From the NCBI GenBank assembly GCA_030446685.1, contig JAUJMV010000019.1, positions 56,736 to 120,735 on the forward strand: a stretch of DNA of 64,000 nt, read 5' to 3'. Numbering within the stretch: position 1 is the stretch's first letter; every line of letters begins with the position of its first letter. Under the pieces are notes generated by a model. The model was not told the DNA's origin, did no database searches, and saw only the letters and a program-made list of their open reading frames with translations. This stretch comes from Thermomicrobiales bacterium (GTDB taxonomy: Bacteria; Chloroflexota; Chloroflexia; Thermomicrobiales; CADCWN01). Below, in pieces: positions 1 through 8,710 of this stretch. Both the position numbers and the translations under genes were made by a program.

Positions 1-504
1 TCACCAGCCCCGCGTCCCCGCCCCGCCCTTGAACGGGCCGACGATGTCGGCGGTGATCCAGCCGCCGTAGAAGTCGCCCGGCTGCGCCTGCACCCGCTCG
101 CCGTCGACCAGGCAGGCGTCCATCCGGCCGGGGTAGACCGCGATGTAGTCCCGCAGCGCGGCGAACGGCGCGGTCGGCTGGTGGTAGGTCCAGGCGGCGG
201 CCTCCGCGGCGCGATCCCCGACCTGGATGTCGTAGTAGCTGGCGCTGCCCTTCCACTCGCAGAACGTCGCCCCGCCCGCGCGCGGCACGAAGTGCTCCGC
301 CAGTTTCACGTCCTCCGGCGGGAGGTAGTAGACCGGCGGGTGGCTCGTCTCCAGCACGCGCTTGGCGCGGCGGCTGTCGGCGATCACCACGCCGTTGAAG
401 ATCACCTGGATGTGTCTCGACGAGTCCTCCAGGCGGGGTGGGCGCGGATAGTCCCAGACCGATTCCTGGCCGGGGCTCGGTTCGACGCGCTGTCGCCTGT
501 CCAT
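1..504 (-). CDS. DUF427 domain protein
   Basis: A 167-residue soluble protein of the DUF427 family, small beta-rich proteins of unknown biochemical role. The family pattern is visible: an N-terminal part with VIFNGVVIADS, then YYLPPEDV, then FCEWKGSASYYDI and a late YIAVYPGRMD. The start at 504 (MDRRQRV) is chosen over the longer open frame because GAGGAG lies just upstream and the extension to 756 is low-complexity repeat sequence. The stop codon is the first three bases of the window, so the gene is complete. It is transcribed away from plsY. Family assignment is firm; function is unknown. Confidence 0.88.
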   Translation of the reverse strand: MDRRQRVEPSPGQESVWDYPRPPRLEDSSRHIQVIFNGVVIADSRRAKRVLETSHPPVYYLPPEDVKLAEHFVPRAGGATFCEWKGSASYYDIQVGDRAAEAAAWTYHQPTAPFAALRDYIAVYPGRMDACLVDGERVQAQPGDFYGGWITADIVGPFKGGAGTRGW

Positions 505-683
505 GTCACGCTCCTCTACGGCGGCGCTACCTCGCCGCCCTCCGGCGCGATCGGTCCCCCCGTCGCAGTATCCCCCGCCCCGCCGTCCCTCCGCAACCGG
601 GGGCGGCCCCCGGCCAACCCTGGGGGGGGGAGAAGACCGGGGCGGCATCGCGGTCTCCCTGGAAAGGCAACCGGTTCCCTGGT

Positions 684-714
684 GTCCTCTCCCCCCAAAG
701 TTGGGGGGTCGGGG
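684..714. repeat. Palindromic C-run/G-run intergenic repeat, copy 1
   Basis: CTCTCCCCCCAAAGTTGGGG followed by more G: a short perfect hairpin of C and G runs with a small AT loop. Near-identical units occur at 52927, 53001 and 59130, always between genes. Together with the promoter at 719 it fills most of the 350-base gap before plsY. Confidence 0.7.
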
Positions 715-718
715 GCGG

Positions 719-747
719 TTGCCACCCGCACCCGCCGCGGCTATCAT
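719..747 (+). promoter_or_regulatory. Sigma-70-type promoter upstream of plsY
   Basis: TTGCCA, a 17-base spacer and TATCAT, about 105 bases before the plsY start. The spacing is ideal and both boxes are close to consensus, in an otherwise GC-rich background. It is a sequence match only. Confidence 0.5.
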
Positions 748-854
748 GCCGCACAATGCGCCAGCGCCGATGGTCGCCTACATCGGTCTGTGCCGCGCCG
801 CGCCCGACGGCGCTCGCCATGACGCCGGCTACGACGAGGTGGGGGGAACTGGCA

Positions 855-1496
855 ATGTCCACGTCCACGCTGCTGCTGACGCTGGGCATGATCGTCGTCG
901 CCTACTTCTCCGGGTCGATCCCCAGCGGCTTCCTGCTCATCAAGGCGGCCACCGGGAAGGACATCCGCGACTACGGCAGCGGCAACATCGGCATGGCGAA
1001 CGCCTACCGGGTCGGCGGCGCGGTCCCGGCCCTGCTGGTCCTGCTCGGCGACGCGCTGAAGGGCGCGCTGCCGGTCCTCTTCGCGCGCTGGACCCTCGGG
1101 CTGCCCGACCTGGCGATCGTCCTGATCGGCCTGGCTGCGATCATCGGGCACGACTTCCCGATCTTCCTGCGCGGCCACGGCGGCAAGGGGGTCGCGACCT
1201 CGCTCGGCGTGATCACCGCCCTGGCCCCGCCGGTCGGCCTGCTGGCGGTCGCCCTCTGGTGGGTGATGATCCTCGTCTGGCGCTACGCCTCGCTCGCCTC
1301 GCTGACGATGCTGGCCGCCGCCAGCCTCTTCATGTTCCTCTACGACCGCTTCTTCCTCTCGATCCCGCACCCCCTCTTCACCCTCTTCGTCGTCGCCCTC
1401 TTCGTCGTCTCCCTCTGGCAGCACCGGGCCAACATCGACCGGCTGCGGCACGGGCGCGAGCTGAAGATCACCGACAAGCAGGAGAAGGCGACGTGA
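855..1496 (+). CDS. plsY: Glycerol-3-phosphate acyltransferase PlsY
   Basis: A 213-residue integral membrane acyltransferase that moves the acyl group of acyl-phosphate to glycerol-3-phosphate, the first step of phosphatidic acid synthesis. The three family motifs are clear: FSGSIPSGFLL near the N-terminus, YGSGNIGMANAYR, and GHDFPIFLRGHGGKGVATS; about five hydrophobic segments run to the end. The start at 855 follows a GGGGGAACT purine run; an in-frame ATG at 819 is an alternative. Its stop is one base before a 35-base inverted heptamer repeat, followed by the broken panE. Confidence 0.95.
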   Translation: MSTSTLLLTLGMIVVAYFSGSIPSGFLLIKAATGKDIRDYGSGNIGMANAYRVGGAVPALLVLLGDALKGALPVLFARWTLGLPDLAIVLIGLAAIIGHDFPIFLRGHGGKGVATSLGVITALAPPVGLLAVALWWVMILVWRYASLASLTMLAAASLFMFLYDRFFLSIPHPLFTLFVVALFVVSLWQHRANIDRLRHGRELKITDKQEKAT

Positions 1497-1497
1497 C

Positions 1498-1624
1498 GAT
1501 TGCGGATTGCGGATTGCGGATTGCGGACTGGGCGCCGGGTCACGTCACCAGTCAGGTTGTGGGGATAGCCACCAGCCAGATGGCGACTCCCCAGTCCGCA
1601 ATCCGCAATCCGCAATCCGCAATC
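1498..1624. repeat. Inverted heptamer array (GATTGCG x4), 35-bp perfect arms
   Basis: Left arm 1498-1532 is four GATTGCG units plus GACTGGG. Right arm 1590-1624 is the exact reverse complement, with a 57-base loop. It sits between plsY and panE. The right arm is open in the panE frame and would encode part of its N-terminus. A single arm of the same unit lies before the HisRS-like gene at 53325. Confidence 0.9.
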
Positions 1625-2660
1625 CTCGTCTACGGCGCCGGCGCGGTCGGGCAGTTCGTCGGGGGGTGCTGGCGGGGCGGGGGGCGCCGTGACGCTGCTG
1701 GGGCGGCCCGCGCTCCGCGACGCCCTCGTCGCCCGGCCGCTGACGATCGCCGAGGAGGGCGGGGGGAAGCGGACGGCGCCGGTGCGGGCCGTCGCCGGCA
1801 TTGACGAACTGCCCGACCCGCCGGGGTTGGTGATCCTCACGGTCAAGAGCTACGACACCGCCGCCGCGCTACCCGATCTGCGGCGGCTGGTGGACGCCGG
1901 CGCGACCGTTCTGACACTCCAGAACGGCGTCGGCAACGAGGAGGCGCTGGTCGCGGCGCTCGGGGCGGCGGCCGTCCGATCCGGCGCGTTCACGATCAGC
2001 GTCAGCGCGCCGGAGCCGGGCTGCGTCGTGCGGCACACCCCAAAGGGCGGCTTCGGGTTCGCGCCGGTCGCGGCCGAGGACCTCGCGCCCCTCACAGCGC
2101 GCTTCGCCGCGACCGGGCTGCCGGTCGTCACCGCGCGCTCGTACCGCGTCCTGAAATGGTCGAAGCTGCTGCTGAACCTCCTGGCGAACGCCCAATCGGC
2201 GCTGCTCGACCTCCCGCCGGCCGCGCTCTTCGCCGACCCCCGCCTCTTCGCGATCGAGCGCCGCGCCTTCCTGGAGGCCCGCGCCGCGACCCGCGCCGCC
2301 GGCATCGGCCTGACCGACCTGCCCGCCTACCCCGTCCGCGCGCTCGCCGCCGCGATGGCCCTCCCGGCGCCGCTCGCCCGGCGGCTGCTGGCGGCCCGCG
2401 TCGGCGGCGGGCGCGGCGGCAAGATGCCGTCCCTCTGGAACGACCTGTCGGCGGGCAAGGGGCGCGGCGAGGCGCCCTGGTACAACGGCGCCGTCGTCGC
2501 GCTCGGCGCGCGGGTCGGCGTCCCCACGCCGGTCAACGCCGCGCTGGCGCGCCTGCTCGCGGCGGTGGTCGCCGACCCCGCCGCCTGGGCGCCGTTCCGC
2601 GGCCACCCGGAGCGCCTGCTCCGCGAACTGGCCGCTCCAGCCGCCCCACCCCTCGCGTGA
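1580..2660 (+). CDS. panE: 2-dehydropantoate 2-reductase (ketopantoate reductase), frameshifted
   Basis: NADPH-dependent reduction of ketopantoate to pantoate in the coenzyme A pathway; coaBC and coaX also lie in this window. ILVYGAGAVGQFVGG (dinucleotide-binding loop) is read in one frame from 1622. The rest is in another frame from about 1689 with VTLLGRP, LTVKSYDT, LTLQNGVGNEE and the C-terminal KLLLNLLANAQSAL domain. The break lies in the G-rich run at 1665-1690. The nearest in-frame ATG, 1580, is in the loop of the heptamer hairpin, so the repeat arm is translated as PQSAIRNPQSAI. Product is confident; the frameshift may be a sequencing error. Confidence 0.85.
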
Positions 2661-2722
2661 TCGCCGGGCGCCCGTGCTATGATGCGCGCGGCACGTCGGG
2701 CAGAAGGAGAAGGAGGGAGACC

Positions 2723-3016
2723 ATGAAGGCACTGTGGGGACTCGTCCGGCTGGTGGTCCTGCTGGTCGCCGTGCAGGCGATCCGCGAGCAACTCAGCCTG
2801 CCGCCCGAGGAGCGCACCTGGTTCGGCCGCATCGGGCCGGTCCCCTACGATTTCCGCATCCCGACGCTGGAGCGCCTGCAATCGGCCTACTGGAACCCCG
2901 ACGACGACCGCCTCTTCTCCGACCGCGTCTTCGGCGTCGGCTGGGCGGTCAACTTCGCGCAGATCCTCCGCATCGTCCGCGAACTCCAGGAGCAGCAGCG
3001 GCAGATGAGCGCGTGA
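2723..3016 (+). CDS. Small DUF5808-like protein
   Basis: A 97-residue protein with a hydrophobic N-terminal segment (residues about 5-20) that may be a membrane anchor. The C-terminal half has WNPDDDRLFSDRVFGVGWAVNF, resembling the DPRLF...GxGWxxNF core of the DUF5808 family. AGGAGGGAGA precedes the ATG. TATGAT at 2678 could be a -10 box but no good -35 is seen. Function is unknown. Confidence 0.7.
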   Translation: MKALWGLVRLVVLLVAVQAIREQLSLPPEERTWFGRIGPVPYDFRIPTLERLQSAYWNPDDDRLFSDRVFGVGWAVNFAQILRIVRELQEQQRQMSA

Positions 3017-3026
3017 TGAGGACGAA

Positions 3027-3140
3027 GGACTCAGGACTGAGGGCTGAGGACTGAGGACTGAGTGGGCTTGTCTCGTTCCACCATGGGAGATGAATGGCAG
3101 GGTCCTCCTTCGTCCTCAGTCCTGAGTCCTCAGTCCTTAG
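3027..3140. repeat. Inverted heptamer array (GGACTGA / TCCTCAG)
   Basis: Five GGACTSA-type heptamers at 3027-3061 face four TCCTSAG-type heptamers at 3113-3140 across about 50 bases. The arms are imperfect complements. The element fills the gap between the DUF5808-like gene and the M24 gene. Confidence 0.85.
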
Positions 3141-3158
3141 CGACGAAAGGAGCGCCCG

Positions 3159-4424
3159 ATGGCGACGGAGGTGGCGGCGCTGCCGCGGGGGGACGCGGTG
3201 AGCGCGCCGCGATTCCCGATGCTGCGGATCGAGGACGCCGAGCGCGAGGCGCGGCTGCGGGCGGTGCGCGCGGCGCTGGAAGGGCGCGGCTGCGCGGCGC
3301 TCGTCCTCTTCAACCCGGTGCGGATCGACTACCTCAGCGGCTTCAGCCACGTCTCGACCGAGCGCCCGATGGCGCTGGTCGTGCCGACCGACGGCGACCT
3401 CGGCGTGCTGATCCCGCTGCTGGAGCAGGAGCATGTCGCCAAGGCGCCGCTGATCCGGCGGATCAAGGTCTACCCCGAGTATCCGGGCGGCGGCAGCGGC
3501 AAGCACCCGCTGGTCCACTTCGCCGACCTACTCGACGAGCTGGGGCTGAAGGGGCGGGGCAAGCGGATCGCCTGCGACACCGACGGCTACATCGACCTGA
3601 ACGGCTACGTCGGCCCGACGCTGTCCGCGGTGCTGGACGGCGCGACCGTGGTCGAGGCGCGCGAGATCGTCGACAAGCCGCGCCAGGTGAAGTCGCCGGC
3701 CGAGCTGCACCTGGTGCGCGAGAGCTGCAAGTGGGGCAACCTGGCGCACCGGGTCATGCAGGACCGGATGGCGGTCGGCAAGACCGAGATCGAGGTCACG
3801 CTGGAGGCGATGGGCGAGGCCGTCCCGCTGATGCTCAAGACGCTCGGCGCGACCTACGGCTCCGGCGGGCGCGGCCTGCGCTCCGCGCCGTGCAGCGCCG
3901 GGTTCATCGCCGGCGCGAACACCGCGCTGCCCCACGGCATGCGCCGCGAGGGCGGCCTGCGGCCGGGCGACTGCATCATCACCGGGGCGGGCGCCAATGT
4001 CGGCGGCTACCAGTCGGAGCTGGAGCGGACGATGATCGTCGGCGAGCCGTCGGCCCAGTTCCGCCAGTACTTCGAGGCGATGATCGTCGCGCAGAACGCC
4101 GGCTTCGCCGCGCTCCGGCCGGGGCGCACCTGCGCCGAGGCGGAGGCCGAGGTCAGCCGCGCGATCGCGGACCAGGGCTACAAGGCCCTGCAGCGCCACC
4201 ACACCGGCCACGGCCTCGGCCTGGAGGGGCACGAGCAGCCCTTCATCGACCTCGACGACCAGACCGTCCTCGAGCCGGGGATGGTCCTCTCGGTCGAGCC
4301 CGGCCTCTACGTGCCGGGCCTCGGCGGCTTCCGCCACTCCGACACCGTCATCGTCACCGCCGACGGCTGCGAGCTGGCGACCTACTACCCGCGCGACCTG
4401 GAGAGCCTGATCGTCCCGGCCTGA
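3159..4424 (+). CDS. M24 family (Xaa-Pro peptidase / creatinase fold) protein with altered metal site
   Basis: A 421-residue two-domain protein: a creatinase-type N-terminal domain (about 25-175) and a pita-bread M24 domain (about 185-415). The catalytic His region HHTGHGLGLEGHE and SVEPGLY are intact. Three of the five usual metal ligands are changed: the first Asp is G276, the second is E287, and the last Glu is S394 in FRHSDT. That pattern resembles creatinase, which works without metal, more than a prolidase. AGGAG lies before the ATG. A 29-base gap to mraY suggests cotranscription. Fold is certain; substrate is not. Confidence 0.85.
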   Translation: MATEVAALPRGDAVSAPRFPMLRIEDAEREARLRAVRAALEGRGCAALVLFNPVRIDYLSGFSHVSTERPMALVVPTDGDLGVLIPLLEQEHVAKAPLIRRIKVYPEYPGGGSGKHPLVHFADLLDELGLKGRGKRIACDTDGYIDLNGYVGPTLSAVLDGATVVEAREIVDKPRQVKSPAELHLVRESCKWGNLAHRVMQDRMAVGKTEIEVTLEAMGEAVPLMLKTLGATYGSGGRGLRSAPCSAGFIAGANTALPHGMRREGGLRPGDCIITGAGANVGGYQSELERTMIVGEPSAQFRQYFEAMIVAQNAGFAALRPGRTCAEAEAEVSRAIADQGYKALQRHHTGHGLGLEGHEQPFIDLDDQTVLEPGMVLSVEPGLYVPGLGGFRHSDTVIVTADGCELATYYPRDLESLIVPA

Positions 4425-4453
4425 CGCGACATGTCTCCTATGTGAGGTAGCCG

Positions 4454-5479
4454 ATGCCACCGACGGTCCCGCTCGATCTCTGGTTCCAGGTGCCGGTCGA
4501 TCGCCCCAACTGGAACATGGCCTACTCGCTGGCGATCGCCGGGCTCGGCTTCGTGATGACCGTCATCATCGGGCATCCGATCGTCGCCCTGCTGCGCGCC
4601 AAGAAGATCGGCAAGCAGGTGCGGATCGATGGGCCGCAGCACCACCTGGTCAAGACCGGGACGCCGACGATGGGCGGCATCATGGTCACCCTCTCGGCGG
4701 TGATCCTGACCTTCGCCTTCAACCTCTACGGCCGGCTCTCGATGCTGCTGCCGCTGGGGGTGCTGCTGTGCTGCGGCGTCCTCGGGGCGATCGACGACCG
4801 CCTCAGCCTGGTCGGCGGCAAGCGGGCGGCGGGGCTGACCGCGCGCTTCAAGATGGCCTGGCTGCTCCTCTTCGCCACCGTCACGGCGATCATCCTCTAC
4901 AGGCCGCTCGGGCTGGGCTACATCATCCTGCCGTTCTTCGGGCGGTACGACCTGAGCCCCCTCCTCTACCTCCCGATCGCCATCATCGGCATCGCCGGGA
5001 TGGCGAATGCAGTCAATCTGGCTGACGGTCTCGACGCGCTGGCCGGCGGCACGGCGGCGGTCGCCTTCGTCGCCTACGGGATCATCGCCTATGTCCAGGG
5101 GCAGGTCGGGGTGGTGACCTTCTGCTTCACGATGGTCGGGGCGCTCCTGGGCTTCCTCTGGCACAACGCGCACCCCGCCCAGGTCATCATGGGCGACACC
5201 GGCGCGCTGGCGATCGGCGCGGCGCTGGCGACGGCCGGCTTCATGACCGGCCAGTGGATCCTGCTGCCGGTCGTCGGCCTCGTCTTCGTCGCCGAAGTCC
5301 TCTCCGTCATCGCGCAGGTCGCCTACTTCAAGCGGACCGGCGGGCGGCGGCTCTTTAAGACGGCTCCGATCCACCACCACTTCGAGTTGATCGGCTGGTC
5401 CGAGACCCAGGTGACGCTGCGCTTCTGGCTGGTCGGGATGATGGCCGGTCTCTTCGGCGTGGCGCTGGCCCTGCTCTGA
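4454..5479 (+). CDS. mraY: Phospho-N-acetylmuramoyl-pentapeptide transferase MraY
   Basis: A 341-residue polytopic enzyme that joins phospho-MurNAc-pentapeptide to undecaprenyl phosphate, making lipid I. All MraY signatures are present: KTGTPTMGG, GAIDDRLSL, NAVNLADGLDALAGG, MGDTGALAIGAAL and the C-terminal FKTAPIHHHFELIGWSE. GAGGTAG precedes the ATG. It lies just after the M24 gene, outside any mur/fts cluster visible here. Confidence 0.97.
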   Translation: MPPTVPLDLWFQVPVDRPNWNMAYSLAIAGLGFVMTVIIGHPIVALLRAKKIGKQVRIDGPQHHLVKTGTPTMGGIMVTLSAVILTFAFNLYGRLSMLLPLGVLLCCGVLGAIDDRLSLVGGKRAAGLTARFKMAWLLLFATVTAIILYRPLGLGYIILPFFGRYDLSPLLYLPIAIIGIAGMANAVNLADGLDALAGGTAAVAFVAYGIIAYVQGQVGVVTFCFTMVGALLGFLWHNAHPAQVIMGDTGALAIGAALATAGFMTGQWILLPVVGLVFVAEVLSVIAQVAYFKRTGGRRLFKTAPIHHHFELIGWSETQVTLRFWLVGMMAGLFGVALALL

Positions 5480-5536
5480 TCGCCTCATCGGGGCGGGGGC
5501 GTCGAATCGCCTGGCCCGCGAAAGGGCGGGAGGTCC

Positions 5537-5660
5537 ATGGCTGCGGGCCAGCCGAGCGGTTCGGCGGGCGACTTTCCCGACCGGCGTGAGACGATCGCGC
5601 TCGCCACGCTCGATTCCGATGGGCTGCCGCACGCCGCGACCCCCTACTATCGGCGGGGGG
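5537..5660 (+). pseudogene. N-terminal fragment resembling a PNP-oxidase-like flavin protein
   Basis: The frame has GGGAGG before the ATG and encodes about 40 residues ending ETIALATLDSDGLPHAATPYY. This resembles the first strand pair of pyridoxamine-phosphate-oxidase-like split-barrel proteins. Similarity stops at a G run near 5660 and the rest of the domain is absent. It is probably a gene remnant; the short match keeps confidence low. Confidence 0.4.
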
Positions 5661-5693
5661 GTAATCGCCCCGCCCTAACCCGCCCCGCCCTCC

Positions 5694-5722
5694 TTGCGCG
5701 CCCCGGTCGCATCACCTATGCT
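5694..5722 (+). promoter_or_regulatory. Sigma-70-type promoter upstream of the LysE gene
   Basis: TTGCGC, a 17-base spacer and TATGCT, ending 35 bases before the GTG start of the LysE-family gene. Confidence 0.45.
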
Positions 5723-5756
5723 CCGCCCGTACCGTCAGCCCCCTGGGAGGTCCACC

Positions 5757-6368
5757 GTGCGCGTCGAGTTTCTGTTGACCACGCTCATCATCGTCGTCAC
5801 CCCCGGCACCGGCGTGCTCTACACGCTAGCGGCCGGCCTCTCGCGCGGCGCCCGCGCGAGCATCGTCGCCGCGATCGGCTGCACCCTCGGCATCGTTCCG
5901 CACATGGTGGCGGCGATCACCGGCCTCGCGGCGCTGCTGCACACGAGCGCGCTGGCGTTCCAAACCCTGAAATACCTGGGCGTGGCCTATCTCCTCTACA
6001 TGGCCTGGAGCACGCTCAGGGACAAGGGCGCCCTCGCCGTGGAGGAGGCGACCGCCCCGCCCTCGGCGATCAAGGTGGTCGTCTCCGGCATCCTGATCAA
6101 CATCCTCAATCCCAAGCTGACCATCTTCTTCTTCGCGTTCCTGCCGCAGTTCGTGAGTGCCGGTGAGCCGAGCGCGCTCGTGCGCATGCTGGAGTTGAGC
6201 GCCGTCTTCATGCTGCTCACGCTCGTCGTCTTCGTCGGCTATGGGGTGTTCGCCGCCACGGTGCGGGACCACGTCGTCTCACGCCCGCGGGTGCTGACCT
6301 GGATGCGCCGCGTTTTCGCCGGCGCGTTTGTCGCGCTCGGCGCCAGACTCGCGCTCGCCAGCCGGTAG
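5757..6368 (+). CDS. LysE/RhtB family amino-acid exporter
   Basis: A 203-residue membrane protein with about six hydrophobic segments. Family features are TPGTGVLYTLAAGLSRG near the N-terminus, the GCTLGIVPHMVAA segment, YLGVAYLLYMAW and ILINILNPKLTIFFFAFLPQF. Members export amino acids or related metabolites. The GTG start is chosen because CTGGGAGG lies 6 bases upstream. It has its own promoter-like sequence. Confidence 0.9.
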   Translation: MRVEFLLTTLIIVVTPGTGVLYTLAAGLSRGARASIVAAIGCTLGIVPHMVAAITGLAALLHTSALAFQTLKYLGVAYLLYMAWSTLRDKGALAVEEATAPPSAIKVVVSGILINILNPKLTIFFFAFLPQFVSAGEPSALVRMLELSAVFMLLTLVVFVGYGVFAATVRDHVVSRPRVLTWMRRVFAGAFVALGARLALASR

Positions 6369-6457
6369 CGACTCCGCCTCGCCGCTCCAGACCCGCGCCG
6401 CGCCCGGATCGCGCGCGGCGTGATCGCCCTTTCCGTTCGCGATAGCGAGGGAGCCCG

Positions 6458-7150
6458 ATGCACTTCCACCATGCGCCCGCGATCTGGCGCGACTTCCCGG
6501 AGCTTGTTCCTGGCGCGCTCTTTGCCGAGGGCATCACCCACGATGCCGCTGTTGGCCCCAGCATCGCGCGGTTCAGCGCCATCGCCGCATCGCGGCTCGC
6601 GAACACGACGGAAGGGGAGTTGCCCGAGATACAGGCTTGGCGGCGCGCCTTCTCGCGGATGGGGCTCAAGCCCACCCAGTACCGCTGCGCCTCGGAGTCG
6701 CTGTTGCGGCGCTTCAGGAAAGAAGGGTCCCTCCCGCGGATTCACCCACTGATCGATCTCTGCAATGCGCTGTCCCTGGCGTTCGCCATCCCGGTGGCCG
6801 TGTTCGATGTGTCCGCGATCGCCGAGTACCTCGAAGTGCGCTACGCGACCGGCGAGGAAAGCTTCTCAACCTTCTCCGGTGCAATCGAGCATCCCGACCC
6901 GCGCGAAGTGATCTTCGCGGACGGCGCGGGGCGCGCGCACGCCCGGCGCTGGACCAATCGCCAGGCCGGCTCCTCGGCCGTCCGGGACACCACCACGGCC
7001 GTCTTGATCGCCGCGGAGGCGCTGCACGGTTCGGCAGCCGCCGATGTCCGGCACCTGACGGCCGCGCTTGCCGACGAACTCAACGCCATCTGGTCCACCA
7101 CCCCAAGGACCGCCGTGCTGAGCCAGTCCTCGCCACGGTTCGAATTCTAA
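6458..7150 (+). CDS. B3/B4 (tRNA-editing-like) domain protein
   Basis: A 230-residue protein of the B3/B4 domain type, the fold used for editing in phenylalanyl-tRNA synthetase beta chains and also found alone. Recognisable parts are the WRRAFSRMGLKPTQYRCASESLLRR stretch, HPLIDLCNALSLAFAIPVAVFD, and the tail TTTAVLIAAEAL. Stand-alone members may clear mischarged tRNA or bind amino acids; that is inference. It faces the same way as the phosphotransferase after a 228-base gap in which I see no clear signal. Confidence 0.82.
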   Translation: MHFHHAPAIWRDFPELVPGALFAEGITHDAAVGPSIARFSAIAASRLANTTEGELPEIQAWRRAFSRMGLKPTQYRCASESLLRRFRKEGSLPRIHPLIDLCNALSLAFAIPVAVFDVSAIAEYLEVRYATGEESFSTFSGAIEHPDPREVIFADGAGRAHARRWTNRQAGSSAVRDTTTAVLIAAEALHGSAAADVRHLTAALADELNAIWSTTPRTAVLSQSSPRFEF

Positions 7151-7378
7151 GGAATGGCTATCCTTGTGGCATGGAAACGGCCTATCCCGGATTCGCCGCG
7201 ATGGTGGTGTGTCAGTGACGCGCCGCGCGGAACTCCTCTGGTCCCCGGCTGAGTGCCGGCACCCCCACCGGCGGCGCACAGGCAAGGGACGAGCGGTGCG
7301 TCTACCCCTTCATGGTCGTCGAGTCGCGCTTCGTCGCGGTAGTCTGATGGAGCGCCCAATCGGAAAGGCGCCTTGCGC

Positions 7379-8377
7379 ATGATGAGGCTGAGTACGCTGT
7401 GGAGCGTTGACCGCACGGTGGACGCGGACGGGCGCAGCCCGGTCGCGGATCAGATTCTCGAGCGTTGGGCGCACGATCGCGGCTCCGCGCGGGCCTTCCG
7501 GTCCAGCGCCAACTTCGTCTACGTCTTCCGCGATGCCGGGCGGCGGCGCTTCCTGCGCTTCGCCGACAGTTCCGAGCGGAGCCGGGAAACCATCGAGGCG
7601 GAGGTTGACATCCTCAATTGGTTAGCCGGCGCGGGAGTACATGTCGCTCGCCCTCTGCCATCCAGAGGCGGGAACTTCGTCGAGACGGTCGCAACCGACC
7701 TCGGCACATTTCACGCCGTCGCCTTCCCCGCCCTGGAGGGCTCCTGCGGCCTGGAGATCGGCGATCTCGATCCCTCCCAGTTCCGCGCCTGGGGCGCCGC
7801 GCTGGGGGAGCTGCACGCGGCGCTGAAGGACTATCCGGGCGCCGGCACAGCCGCGCGAGCCACCTGGCGCGATCACCTGGCGTCGGCAGAGAAGTACACC
7901 CCCGAGGACGAGTCGGCGCTGCGGCGCGAATGGGACCGGATCGCGTCGGCGCTCGGTACGCTGCCCGTGAACCGCGACACCTACGGTCTGATCCACTTCG
8001 ACTTCGAGCTTGACAACCTCTGCTGGGGGGACCGGACGATCGGGATACTCGATTTCGACGACTGCGCGCGCTACTGGTACGTCGCCGACATCGCGTTCGC
8101 CCTCCGCGACCTCTTCGATGCCGGCGCCGACCTCGGCCACCCCTCATTTCGGGAGTTCGTCCGCGGCTACGCCGCGCACCACCCGCTCGATGGGGCATTG
8201 GTCGCCCAGGTACCGCTGTTCCTCAGCCTGTCAAAGCTGCTGATCTACGCGCGGCTCGCCCGCGCCACCGACCTCCCCGCCGATCGCGACTACCCCAAAT
8301 GGCTGGAAGCCCTGAACCGCAAGTTCCAGAACTGGATGGAGGCGTACAAAACGTCCCTTGAAGGCCACAAGGTCTGA
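7379..8377 (+). CDS. Aminoglycoside-phosphotransferase / homoserine-kinase-like kinase
   Basis: About 332 residues with a protein-kinase-like fold. The N-lobe has FVYVFRDAGRRRFLRFAD and an EAEVDILNWL helix with the Glu that pairs with the ATP-binding Lys. The catalytic loop is LIHFDFELDNL and the metal-binding motif is ILDFDDC. The HFDFELDN form resembles APH-type kinases that act on small metabolites. The ATG at 7379 was chosen; a TTG six bases earlier and an ATG three bases later are in frame. The substrate cannot be read from sequence. Confidence 0.85.
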   Translation: MMRLSTLWSVDRTVDADGRSPVADQILERWAHDRGSARAFRSSANFVYVFRDAGRRRFLRFADSSERSRETIEAEVDILNWLAGAGVHVARPLPSRGGNFVETVATDLGTFHAVAFPALEGSCGLEIGDLDPSQFRAWGAALGELHAALKDYPGAGTAARATWRDHLASAEKYTPEDESALRREWDRIASALGTLPVNRDTYGLIHFDFELDNLCWGDRTIGILDFDDCARYWYVADIAFALRDLFDAGADLGHPSFREFVRGYAAHHPLDGALVAQVPLFLSLSKLLIYARLARATDLPADRDYPKWLEALNRKFQNWMEAYKTSLEGHKV

Positions 8378-8427
8378 CCTGGCGCGAAACCAGAAGGGGT
8401 TATGGGGAAAGTGTGGGCCGTCTTCGT

Positions 8428-8531
8428 GTAGGGGCAGCCCTGTGTGGCTGCCCGCGAGGCCGACCGCTGGCGTCACAGGTTCGACACCCGAGTGGGGCGG
8501 CCCTGCGGGGCCGCGGGCAGCCACACCCCTA
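8428..8531. repeat. GTAGGGGC-type paired palindromic element (GGCTGCCC core)
   Basis: Begins GTAGGGGCAGCCC...GGCTGCCCGCG and ends with CGCGGGCAGCCACACCCCTAC, so the two ends are inverted copies, each with an internal palindrome. The inner part has a second GC-rich hairpin. It fills the 333-base gap between the kinase gene and the hydratase gene. A close relative lies at 24506-24618 and a decayed one at 46755. Confidence 0.85.
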
Positions 8532-8710
8532 CAGCCCCAAACAGGTTATCCGATCGTGCGCCGGTGCCTGGGCTTGGGGTAAGGGCGTTCGTTTCCTGAC
8601 GGAAGCCCGCCACCCGCGCGGCTGAAAGCGGGTCATCGGCGCGAGAGGAGCGTGGCGCCTTTCCCTGACACCGCTGCCTCGTCAACGTGTCAACACCCTT
8701 TGGCCCTCCG

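Noticed and set aside
1498-1624. CRISPR-like array from regularly repeated heptamers
   Set aside because: Units are 7-9 bases, directly adjacent without spacers, and arranged as inverted arms. No cas genes are present.
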